Positions 44,844 to 55,060 are shown, counted from the first letter of the stretch. The stretch is 64,000 nucleotides of DNA from Lumbricus rubellus (GCA_945859605.1 OX243827.1:27865250-27929249), one strand, 5' to 3'. Translations and numbers: made by a program. The notes: generated by a model not told the origin, from the sequence alone.

Positions 44844-46064
44844 CAGTGGCGTAGCTAGCTTTTCATATGGGCCCGTGTGCAGACGTTCCGCATAGGCCCC
44901 TGTTTGACCTCGTTAGGCCGGTATTTTGTGTTCATGCAATAAGCATGAGAATTGTAGAAAAATAACACGGGGGTCAGACGTTGACTTATGTGGAGTTGGG
45001 ACTTGGGCGTATACGATGAGGACCTTACTATGGCGTCCAAAGAATGACTGGGGCTTAAACCCACAACCCTCCGCAATTCTTACTCTGCCTGCAATCAAGA
45101 TCACTCAAACTAATCAATGACATTTTGATATTAGACCTCACTGAATAAACATGAATGCAGCACGAATGAGACAGATAAGCTTAAACTAAAGTGCTATAGC
45201 TTCGTCGATATTGAAATCTATCACTTGGCATATTAATAATTGTTATTATATTTATCCACTTATTAGTAGGCCTTCTAGTGCAATGTCATGGAATCATAGA
45301 GTTTATTTCTAGCATTTTGTTCTGCAGAAATTGCATGTCAATCATCTATCAATTCAGGTCCACCGTCCATGATTTGCTATGTGCATTGTGCACACCAAAA
45401 AGACACGATCATCAATATTTTTATCGTAGGCCTACCTAAAAATAAGTTTAGCAATATTCCGAGCAAGTGCAAAATAGGGGTAAATATACGTGATTCCCTA
45501 CAACCCTGATCTACACGTGCTCAATTTTGCGCCTCCTCGATTGTGGGGTGAGAGCTGAGAGAAGTTGAGAGCAATGCGAGGATTGGAGTTTGGTTGTGAA
45601 ACAGTGACAAGAAGACTCAACTATACCACCTCAAACCCCGAGATTTCTCACCCTGGTTGAAGGAGATGTCAGGTCACTAATTTTACCATAGATATCCAGT
45701 AAATGACCGGAATATACGAGTATGACTGTGACAAGTAGCTTTTGAGATTTCTACGGCGCACCGTTTAATTACAATATTACAACATACGAATGTGACAGAT
45801 AGACGGACATTAATATCACACGTATCCTAGATAGCATAGGCAGTGTTAGGCACCCATACCACATGCATAGGAAAGCGAATCAGCGAAATAAGAATCTTAT
45901 GCTGCATGGTATGATTCGTTTTTTGTTCCCAACTTAAAAATAATGCGAATTACTAATTAGATTCGATTAATAATAAACATTTTTTATTAGCAATCTCTGT
46001 GGGCCCTGGAGGTCGTGGGCCCGTGTGCTTTGCACACATTGCACACATGGTAGCTACGCCACTG
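44844..46064. mobile_element. hAT-like non-autonomous transposon, 1.2 kb
   Basis: Perfect 14-bp terminal inverted repeats CAGTGGCGTAGCTA / TAGCTACGCCACTG. Flanking octamers CATTCATC (44836-44843) and CACTCATC (46065-46072) differ at one base, consistent with an 8-bp hAT duplication. The equivalent positions beside cassettes B and C lack the insertion. No transposase frame. Confidence 0.85.
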
Positions 46065-46228
46065 CACTCATCATGTCTAGGTCAACTGCTAATAACGTCT
46101 GCATTACATAAGGGCAGATATGGGCATACACGTCAAGAGTTTGGGTATTACAACAAAATACCTTGACATCATTTACGGACAGACCCTAAGCAAATGCCGA
46201 CAACCGGTAAGCACCCGCAGCAGAGAAG

Positions 46229-46994
46229 TTAGGAATACTCCGGCCGGACGACCCTTCCAATAAACAGGATGACCTTCGTCTTTTCCTCTCGAATGAAGAA
46301 CAAGAACGGATGATCAGCCCTGAAGGTCCTTGGACCGCAATGCAGTACAGTCATTGCAGTGGCCGCAGCAGCCTCCGTACCATCCTCGTTGACATCCACG
46401 AACGCCTTGTGCAGCACGCTCGAGGCATACAGCTTGTAGTTTCCATCGATTCCCGAAAGATCTGCTTCTCCGCTCTCAAAGATGGACTTCATCCCTAGTT
46501 CTCCGAGAACTTCCGTCAGCTCCATATTCTCTTCCATCTTAAACTTTGGTAACCACAGCCACACAGCCCGAGAATCCTTGAACTGACTGTCGAAACTGCG
46601 GAGGTGAGCGTCGCTGAGCTTGGTCTCGACCGCATCGAGCGATGTTTCACTCTTGTCCGGGAGAAGGATGAACATGCTCAGCACCGAAGACTTGTACGGA
46701 AGCTTCAGGACCTGGCACTCAAGATCGTCCGAATAGAAGTAGCTCGGTCTTCTGATTTTCTGAAACATCAACTGCGCCTTTATAGTTTCGTCAGCATTCA
46801 CGAAGAAGTCGGATTCCTCGGTGAAGTGCTTTTCGAAGCGATCATCCCATGCGCTCTTGAAGTAGATGGCGTTGACGAGGATCAGAGTGGTGTTGGCATC
46901 AATCATCTCCCGTGAAATGATGTTCTTGATTTTGTCATTCGTCTTCTCCGAAACCCAACCGTTGACTTTCTCGGCTGCTTTTTCTGGCTCAGTT
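46229..46994 (-). CDS. Serpin gene 2 / cassette A: terminal exon nearest exon 1
   Basis: Acceptor TATTGTAG, 255 codons to TAA. With exon 1 at 47622-48067 it makes a complete 403-residue clade-B-like serpin without signal peptide. Landmarks: NAIYFK shutter, LKLPYK, SMFILLPD, WLPKFKMEENMEL, canonical hinge EDGTEAAAATAM and C-terminal FRADHPFLFFI. The variable loop segment is TVLHCGPR, with Cys368-Gly369 at P1-P1' by counting. The loop is three residues shorter than in human SERPINB1 between hinge and the conserved Phe, so the exact cleavage site is uncertain. This is the default splice partner because its intron is only 627 bp. Confidence 0.9.
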
Positions 46995-47621
46995 CTACAA
47001 TAGAATACGATGCAACTGTACTCTATACAATACAATACAACTGCATTCGACACAATGCAATTCAACTGTATAGATGATAATTTATAACACAATACAATTT
47101 GATCTGGAAGAATTCAATTCGACTCGATTTGATATAATACATTACAACTGTGTTAGATGATACCCTACTTCCATAGTTGAGAGGTGCGCATATGACAGAA
47201 CATTGATGATGTTCAGCAATAATATTGCTAGTGAAAAACTTTAAACAAATGTAAACTTGAAATCAATGTAGTGCGAATGTAAAAGAAAAATATAAACAGC
47301 AACAATAATGCAAATGAAGCGAGATAATGCAAACAGCAACAAACAACAAAAATGTAGCAGAAATAATATGTATTTATGATTAAACAAACATGCAGATGTA
47401 GCAGAAAAAGTTAAACAGTAATAGGCCTACTAATAGTGATGTAAAGTAGGAGAAAATGTAAAAAAATGCAAACAGTAAAACAAGTTATTGCAAATGCAGC
47501 ACTCTATAAACTGTAAGCAGTAAAGTGCAGCACCCATGCAGAAAACTGTCAAACACTATTACCTGTGAATTACATTTTAGAACACACTTGTCATTAAGCG
47601 TGCCGATCAGAAAGAACTTAC
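46995..47621 (-). other. Serpin gene 2 intron
   Basis: GTAAGTTC donor and TATTGTAG acceptor, with AGCAGAAAAATGTAAACAG-type repeats homologous to the other serpin introns. Confidence 0.85.
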
Positions 47622-48067
47622 TTGAAGCTGACTGCATCAGTTTCGGCGTCATAATACTTCCTGCAGTCGTTCTGAAAATCATCCAAGATCTCGTAGGACT
47701 GCTCCACAAACAATCGATTGGCCAAATGCAGCTGGAACGTGTCTGGTTCCTTTGAATCATCATTAACTTCTCCGCTACACTTCTTCAGGTGCAAGACAAC
47801 ATCGCTGAACGCCTGGTGGACTTTGGCATCATCAAGTGCATCGAAACAAAGGGTTTTCTTCATCTCTTCCAAGGTCTTGTTTCGGGCACCCAGGTATGCC
47901 ATGCTCAGCACAGCCGAGATGCTGAGGGGCGACATGAACAGGTTTTTCCCTTCGCTTCTTTTCCTCTGCTCCCTGTACAGTTCGAGGGTGAACCTGGAAA
48001 TGGCGGAGACCAAGGACTGACCATCTTCTGAACTCTGGAAAACCTTCTTATCATCATTTTCTGCCAT
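47622..48067 (-). CDS. Serpin gene 2 exon 1, the only first exon for three terminal exons
   Basis: 446 bp from ATG at 48067 to donor CAA|GTAAGTTC, encoding residues 1-149 (MAENDDKKVF... to Lys149, completed by the next exon). It supplies the N-terminal third of the serpin fold, including the NLFMSPLSISAVLSMAYLGA segment. No second copy exists before cassettes B or C. A conserved acceptor (TTGCAG; exon side starts at 48099) lies 32 bp upstream of the ATG, as in serpin gene 1, so a 5' untranslated exon is expected further upstream. A TTTATATA-like element lies near 48295 (minus strand). Five of its six residue differences from serpin gene 1 fall in the last 17 residues. Confidence 0.93.
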
Positions 48068-48099
48068 GTTCGTCCACTTATATGTATATATAAATGTAT

Positions 48100-48513
48100 C
48101 TGCAAGAAAATACCACGGTAATAATTCATAATAATAAAAGTTTACGATCTCCCATGAATTGTAATCATTTTGGATTGTGTTGTCTGCTTGAAATAAAACT
48201 AAGATATTATTTATTATGATTATTATGATTACTTATTACTAACTAGACCTTGTAACCACTTCAGTACTTATTGTTTCAAATGAACAATAGCCTATATAAA
48301 CTGATGGTGAACCAAATTCGGGCTCTACAAGAGACCAAAATCCACCGATACCGACGCACACAGAGAAAGGCAGACACAGACAGGCAAATACAGACCGGAA
48401 CATACAGACAGCCCATTGTAGAAAAGCAACCCAGAGTAGGCTAGCTTGAACGACACTTGCATAGTTGCACCGTAAATCTTCCTATCCTGAATGCGACCCA
48501 AGTAGGCTACGTG
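48100..48513 (-). promoter_or_regulatory. Putative promoter/5' untranslated region of serpin gene 2
   Basis: Conserved with the left arm (about 21640-22040), including an ATCAGTTTATATA element and a CAGACA-rich microsatellite. Conservation may just reflect recent duplication. Transcription start not determinable. Confidence 0.35.
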
Positions 48514-48990
48514 CAGTGGCGTAACTAGGAACTCGGGGGCCCATAGAGAAAATATGAAGGTGGGGCCCTCTCCCTACGGTACTTATTGAAGTGTATTTTT
48601 ACTTATTAATTTTCTGAAATGCTGATGTATATGAACAAGATAATACAAGTACAAATTACAGAAAAATAAGTTTATCTAAAATCATGTCAACACCATGCAA
48701 ATGCAATGACGTCATTTCCGGAACCGGAAAGTTATCACTGATTAAACATTAGTGCTGTGCACTGCTGGAGCTGGGCGTCTCCGACTCGACGACGTCGCGT
48801 CGGGTTGACGGAACTTGACGGGTTCTCGGGTAACCGTACTGAGAGTCTGACTCGGTATCGTCTACTTAGTCTACTACAATATTTAACATATTTTTTCGGA
48901 GTTTTGCAAACTCGGGACCCTTTTGGGGCCTCTACACTCGGGGGCCCCTAGATTTTGTCTTACCCAGTCTACTCTATTGTTACGCCACTG
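48514..48990. mobile_element. hAT-like MITE with perfect 8-bp target duplication
   Basis: Ends CAGTGGCGTAAC / GTTACGCCACTG, with GCTACGTG duplicated exactly at 48506-48513 and 48991-48998. The left serpin arm keeps the unoccupied site near 21637-21648 (AAGTCACGTAGGCTAC). 477 bp, no transposase. Confidence 0.92.
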
Positions 48991-49215
48991 GCTACGTGAC
49001 TTTGGACCAATAGACAGGTAGGCCCTAATCGTTTTTTTAGCGTCGTACATTCCATGGAAAGGATATTCTTGCCAAACTAGAAGGTGAAGTGATTAAAAAC
49101 AATAATGCAACGAACAAGGGAATAATTTACGACGCAAAAATAAACGTTTACGGTTTTACCCGCTCAGCTATCGAGTGGGGTTTAGAAATGTAGGCTATAG
49201 ATTTTTCATTACAAT

Positions 49216-49514
49216 CATGGGCAGAAACCTAGGGAGGACGGTCCCCTAATAAAAAAGTTGGGGGACGGCCCATGCATTGGTCCCCCCAATCGCCGAGCGT
49301 GAAGACTAAAAAGGCCAAAAAATTTTGGGGGCGGTTAAAATAGACATTTTCCTGACTATTTGGGCCGGATGACTAAAAACAGGTCATCAACTTTTTTGGC
49401 GGTGAAATAGAAATCTTTCCTGAGTTTTTGGGCCGATGACTAAAAAAAATCTCGCGTCTTTACTTCGGCCACTCGTTCGTCCTCCCCAAGTCTCCGCCCA
49501 GGTTTCCGCCTATG
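49216..49514. mobile_element. MITE X (CATGGGCAGAAACC termini)
   Basis: Left CATGGGCAGAAACC and right GGTTTCCGCCTATG are inverted repeats. The 8-bp duplication ATTACAAT lies at 49208-49215 and, displaced by a later insertion, at 49819-49826. The interior has two GATGACT-A(n)-GTCATC modules. The left serpin arm lacks it (near 21355-21375). Confidence 0.8.
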
Positions 49515-49516
49515 AT

Positions 49517-49812
49517 CAGGGACGGATCCAGGGGGCCAATCCGACCATGGCCTTCCATTTAAAACTGCCATGGGACGTGCTCCCCCATTTGGTACGAAAT
49601 CAGCAATACGCATATGGGTGTAATGGCATATTGCCCCCCCCCATTCGAAAAATCGCATGGGACGTGCCCCCCCCCGTTCGGTTTTCAAGTGGAGGACTAA
49701 AAAAAAGAAAAAGGTCATCAACTTTTTCGGCGAGCACGGAAATTTTTTTCCCCAGACCCAAGGCCTAGAATTTTTTGGCCCCCCACGTTAAACGTTTCTG
49801 TATCCGCCCTTG
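49517..49812. mobile_element. MITE Y, inserted beside MITE X
   Basis: Left CAGGGACGGATCCAG and right CTGTATCCGCCCTTG. The exact 8-bp duplication CCTATGAT lies at 49509-49516 and 49813-49820, so Y landed across the right end of X. Related end at 63887-64000. Confidence 0.85.
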
Positions 49813-50324
49813 CCTATGATTACAATGTTTAACGTTTGAAAACGTCAAGCCATGTCGAAAAAGCATTAAAATCTAGGCCTATAATTATAGGGTAATCTTT
49901 CGCACTGCAATGCCACTTGCCGGATCAAATTAAGAAGCGAAATGGCAAGTATTATATCCTACTTTAATGCGTTCAAACCGGTATTATGCAACGTGAATGT
50001 CTACCGGAGACAATCTTCCCTATCTAACCGCGCTGTGAGAGTCTGTGCAATGTGTGTACATCAAAATGTCACAACAGACAGTCTAGACAGACACTATTGA
50101 TTATGCAAATAGTTTATGCAACGCGAGAAACTGCGCCCTAGTAAGGGGGGGGGGGGGGGGGGATACACGGAAGCAAACTGCCCAACCCACCCTGCAGACC
50201 TGCCTCGTCAAAGACGACGGTTAATGTATGTCGTTGGGGTTCAATCATGGAAGGTGGACGCGCCTTGTGCGCATGCCGCCAGATGCTGCTGCATTGCTAA
50301 ACAACAGACGATGTTAACTTTATG

Positions 50325-50668
50325 CAGCGTTGCCACACTGAAAAATAAAATAAAAACAAGTTGGAGCGCCGAAAAAACACAAGAAAACCCAAGTTGCCGA
50401 AATCGTCCGAAAATTTTCACTATTCCCCGTCCGGCGTCCGAAATGCTGATGACCTTTTTTCAGTCATCCGGACTAAATTTTGTCCCGCAATTTCCCGTCC
50501 GAAAATTCTGATGACCTTTTTTTAGTCATCCGGCCGAAATCTTTCCGAAATGTCCGCAATTTCCAGGTTTTGAGCAAAAACCCAAGTTCTTTCCGTAAAA
50601 AACCCATTTCCCAAGTTCGGATCGAAAAACCCAAGATCTTGGGAAAAACTCAAGGAGTGGCAACGCTG
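50325..50668. mobile_element. MITE with CAGCGTTGCCAC termini
   Basis: Perfect 12-bp inverted ends CAGCGTTGCCAC / GTGGCAACGCTG around 344 bp containing two GATGACCTTTTTT..AGTCATC modules. The matching place in the left serpin arm (about 20865-20875) lacks it. Target duplication not clear. Confidence 0.7.
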
Positions 50669-51373
50669 TGTAGCCTATAAATTATGACCAGACTCCACAC
50701 GAAATGACGTGTTTTATAAACTGATGTAGCGCTTACCAGTACTTCAGCTATGACTAGGCTATCTTTGCTATTAGTATCTCGAAAGTTATCATTATTATAT
50801 AGGGTAGTGATCATTATTAGTTTATAGGCTAGTCATCATTATTATTTGGCTTATTTTAGGCAAGGGCGCAAAATTAATGTCAATAAACGGGCAGACTTGA
50901 AGCTTGAAACGATGGACACTGCAATTAATATTATCGGCACTCTTCTCCTTGTAGACTTTGCAGACATACGTAGCGCCAGATTGATTCGTCGTATGCATAG
51001 GTGCAATCACGTCCTAAAAGTTGGGGGGGGGGGGGACCATAATGAATCACGTCCTAAAAGTTGGGGGACCATAATAATAAAGTTAGGGGACCACTCAAAA
51101 GTTGGGGGACTCGTCCCGTGGGTACCATAGGGTAGTTGCGCCTATGGTCGTATGTAGACCTACTGGTGTTGTACCCGCGGCTATTCACGAGGGCATAGGC
51201 CCTACGCGCGGGTATAGCCTACAGCAGTGGTTCTTAACCTTTTCAAAGGAGCCGAACCCCAGGCGACATCCATGACCACTCACCGAACCCATCAAGTTTG
51301 AACAATACTTTTTAACTAATGGGAACAAAAGGAAAAAAATAGTACCAAAATGTGATACAATAATAATTATTAA

Positions 51374-52307
51374 CCCTCATAGGGTCACGAAATTTCTCAA
51401 CCGATTTTGGTCACCTGGGGGTAAAAATATACCCCCACTGTGATTCGCATGATTCCTATGATAAACTCCAATTTTCAAGTATAAAACTAAAAGAAGTTAT
51501 TTATAGAAGGTTCGCGGAATGCACTGGAACAAAGAAACATATGCAGTACTGCAGGAAAATCAAAATGGCGGACAAAATGGCCGCCATAATCTTAAATGGT
51601 TATAAGTGAAGTTATGTATGCAATGGAAACATGATTTCAGCGTCTAAATCAACATTTTCGAGGTCAAGGAATGCAAAGGAACCAAATTCACATATGTGGC
51701 ACTGCACGAAAATCAAAATGGCGGACAAAGTGGCGGCCAAAATATTAAAATGGTTATCAGTGAAGTCATATGGGCATTAAAAACATGAACTCAGGGTCTA
51801 AATTGATGCTACACTTGTTAACTTCACGTGATTTGGTGTAGACAAATTCATTTATTCATCCTAATTTTATGAAACCAAAACGATTTCTATATATAAAACG
51901 ATACTAATCATGACATACGTTTCTATTTGTTCGTGCTGGAGTCTGGAGCGCCTCTGAGTAGTTTCCTTGAAGAGGCGCTATATAAATGCTTGAATGAATG
52001 AATGAGTGATACTATATACTGTTCAGATACTGATAAGGAGACATTGTGACAGCAAGACACTCACGTGTAACGCATGCATAATGCTATGTTTATGAATTCC
52101 TGACTAAAATAGCTACGAAGTGGTGCATTTTCGTACTTTATAGCTGATTTGGTGCATGGATAGATAATAAAACTTGATGCATTCTGTGCATAAAACATAT
52201 CTAGGAAAAGTCACAAAAGCGATTTCTTCAACTATTTTCAGGGGAAAAAAATTCCGTGAAAAACCGAGCTGGGGGTATTTTTTTACCCCCCGGTGACCCT
52301 ATAAGGG
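51374..52307. mobile_element. piggyBac-like MITE inside the hAT-like element
   Basis: TTAA at 51370-51373 and 52308-52311 flank CCCTCATAGGGTCAC and GTGACCCTATAAGGG. Further inward both ends carry GGGGGTA-type runs. No transposase frame survives. It contains a SINE-type tail at 51936-52010. Confidence 0.75.
51936..52010 (+). repeat. Short SINE/LINE tail inside the piggyBac-like element
   Basis: GGAGCGCCTCTGAGTAGTTT, CTTGAAGAGGCGCTATATAA and a GAAT microsatellite: the shared SINE/LINE tail, third level of the nest. Confidence 0.65.
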
Positions 52308-52545
52308 TTAATACATTCAATATATGAATTACCAACAGTTAACTAGCCGTACCAACACTACCAATTGCATCTTAATGTGTCCTTTGTTTTAAAAAAAAGT
52401 CGAAAAATAGAAATAAAATAGCAAATGATTTTTCACTCACACTCACTGACCTTGAATGTGTATATATTCAGAGGACCTCTGCCGAACCCCAGCACTGGCT
52501 CATCGAACCCCAGGGGTTCGGTAGAACACTGGTTAAGAAACACTG

Positions 52546-53093
52546 ATTTAAAGGCTAAAAGCTTACTGTAGCCTATAGTTTACAGGCAGACCATATTTCT
52601 TAAGGCCTAGAAAATTAGGCACAGTCTCAAAGATGACTGAAGGAAAGGATACTTAAAGAGTTAAGCTCTGGGCATTTATATAGCGGCTCTTCATGAAACT
52701 CTGCCTAAAAATCAACAACACGTACGCCACCATAGTGAGGAAATTTAATTTTTATCTGCTGGCGGATAGTTGGCAGAGGCATACTGTAAAGGAAACCAAC
52801 TATTTTCCTAGAAATGCCAATAAAGTGTGCAAATGACAACCATGCTGTAATCGACATCTGTCCAGGATTCTAATTAAGCACTGCTCTGAAGCCAAACACA
52901 CTGCCCCAGCTTATTCACGAGCGCGGCTGCAGCGCTCATATTGGGGAGCATTCATGTTGGCCCACTCATAGAGCATGCCTGAGAGATTCTACAGATGTGC
53001 TAAATAAATTCTGCTGCAACTTATGTTACGTTATCATCATCGTCAATCGTCATCATCGTAAAGTGGCCTATTTTAATACAAAATTCTGAATAA
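52546..53093. other. Non-coding stretch
   Basis: No gene. A diverged SINE/LINE tail (GGCATTTATATAGCGGCTCT) lies near 52663-52720. Confidence 0.4.
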
Positions 53094-55059
53094 TCTATAT
53101 TAATAAAGAGAGGATTCTGTCTGTCTGTGTGTCTGTCTGTGTGTTTGACCGGAATGCATTTCGACAGTTTTTGACCTTTTCACTCCAAACCTTCACTACT
53201 CTCTCCGTCTCGGCGTCGGACACCCAGTGGAGGGGTTGGCGATTCTCTATAACCATGGGGGCCAGGGTGGGGGGGCGAAACCACCCAAATTTTTTTCAAT
53301 AAAACGCAGCTATTGATTTCAAACTTTGCACCTAGACAGAGGGCCATCGGAACCACCCAGTGGAGTTGTTGGCGAATCTCCCCCACCATGGGGGCCACGG
53401 TGGGGGCGAAAACCCTAAGTTTATTAAACACCTTTTTAAACGCTTGCATGGTCATTATATAAACGCAGCTGATGTAAATGATCTCCCAATCCGCTTTGCT
53501 GTAAAGTCTTACTATAATTATAGTCAACTAGCTGAACCCGGCCACGCGTTGCTGTGGCTGAAAAGAGCATTCAACCATCCCTCCCTACCTCCCCCTCCCC
53601 AACCCCCTCACCCACCCCTCCCCTTCCCTCTGCCAACCCTCCCCCTTCGCCTGCCCCTCCCCTCTCCTCCCCTCCCCCTCCCCTCTCCTTCCCATCCCCT
53701 CCCTCCGCTCCCTCTCCAACCCCTCCCCCAACCCCTCCCAACCCCTACCCCTCCCCCTCCCCTCCCACGTCCATCGCTCCCCTCCGCTCCCTCCCCACCC
53801 TCTTCGTGCCGCTCCCTCCGGTCTTTTCCTCCCTCACACAGTCCCTTCCTGACAGCGGCCGGCCGCTTTGGTTTTTGAATGAAGGGAAATTATTTTGCAA
53901 CTCGCTTATGACGTCACGGCACTCGACCTCATTCTATGTTTCGTACACAGTCCCTTCCTGACAGCGGCCGGCCGCTTTGGTTTTTGAATGAAGGGAAATT
54001 ATTTTGCAAGTCGCTTATGACGTCACGCACTCGACCTCATTCGATGGTTCGGCTGCGACGTTTAAAATCGTATGGGTCAAATAGTGGACGAATTTTATCA
54101 AATATTGTTGTTAAAGATTGCGTTTTTTGGGAACAAACCATTCAAAGAACACTGGCGTATTCGAATGGAACGTTTTGGTGAGATTTTGAAAGAAATCGGT
54201 GCGTTACTTTGGCAGATCCTATCATTTTCAATTTGCTGCGAACGCCGTTAGATTTTTATTTATATAGATTTACGCGTAGGCCTACCGGTGGAGGTCGGAG
54301 TTAGTGGTGGCGTGTTGTGGGGTTGGGGTGGGGAGGGGTCGTGGGGGGTGGGAAATTTCCCCCCGAAAACCCAAATTTCACGGGTGGCGCACCGGTGGAG
54401 AGGTCAGAGTGTGGTGGGGTGTTGTCGGGTGGGTGGGTTTGGGGTGGGGTGGGGTGGGAGGGAAAATTTTCCCGAAAACCAAAATTTCACCGATGGCGTA
54501 CCATTGAAGGTCGGAGTGTTGTGGGTTTTTGGGGGCGGGGATGGGGTGGGGGTTGGTGTGTTGGTGGAGGGTGTGGAGTCTGAGCTGGCTTAAGCTGGGG
54601 GTTCGGGTGGCGGTGGAGGGTAGGGGTGAGGGTCGGGTGGGGTTGGGTGGAGGTGGTAGGTGGAGGGGTGTGATGGGGTGGGTGAACGGGGTGGGGTAGA
54701 CGGGATGGGGTGGGGGTTTGGGGGTGGAGGTTTCGGGGTGGAGGTGGGGTGGGGTGATGGTGGGGGTGGAAGTGGGATGGAAGGTGGATGTGTGAAGCTG
54801 GGGCGGGTGGAGGGGTGGGGTGTACGGGGTAGGGGTGGGGGTTTGGGGATGGAGGTGAGGTGGAGGTGGGGTGTGGTGAGGATGGGGTGGAGGTAGCTTG
54901 GAGGGGTGGAGGGGTGAAGCCGTGGCGGATGGAGGGGTGGGTGTACAGGGTGGGGTGGGGGTTTGAGGTGGAGGTGGGGTGGAGGGGTGGTGTGATTGGG
55001 TTGTTGCCGGAGCGGGTCGAATCCTAGATTTCCCGGGCAACGCCGGGTACCCCAGCTAG
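53094..55059 (+). mobile_element. Helitron-like non-autonomous element (outer)
   Basis: Starts with TC (TCTATATTAATAAAG) after an A and ends with CTAG before a T. A CCCGG-GCAACG-CCGGG hairpin (55032-55047) lies 12 bp from the end. These are the classic Helitron signatures: 5'-TC, 3' hairpin, CTRR end, insertion between A and T, no inverted repeats or target duplication. No Rep/helicase frame. Most of 54290-55000 is a G-rich GGGTGGAGGTG-type minisatellite, which yields long spurious open frames on both strands. Confidence 0.7.
53528..54268 (-). mobile_element. Helitron-like element (inner, opposite orientation)
   Basis: On the minus strand it starts TCTATATAAATAAAAATC after an A (54269) and ends TTCAGCTAG before a T (53527). 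A GCCAC...GTGGC hairpin lies 13 bp from the end. Its ends match those of the outer element in layout and partly in sequence. Contents: a C/T-rich tract (53575-53830) and a ~109-bp tandem duplication with GACAGCGGCCGGCCGCTTTG (53837-54047). Confidence 0.65.
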
Positions 55060-55060
55060 T

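Larger units (their letters stand above)
51225..52545. mobile_element. hAT-like element carrying nested insertions
   Basis: Ends CAGTGGTTCTTAACC and GGTTAAGAAACACTG are inverted repeats, and subterminal GAACCCC motifs occur at both sides. A TTAA-targeting element (51374-52307) sits inside it. 8-bp duplication not convincing. Confidence 0.7.

Noticed and set aside
44844..46064. Protein-coding transposase in the hAT-like element
   Set aside because: No frame above about 75 codons and no recognisable transposase motif; treated as non-autonomous.
53360..53961. Proline-rich open frames of 135-172 codons
   Set aside because: They translate a C/T-rich minisatellite inside a Helitron-like element; no domain, no splice context.
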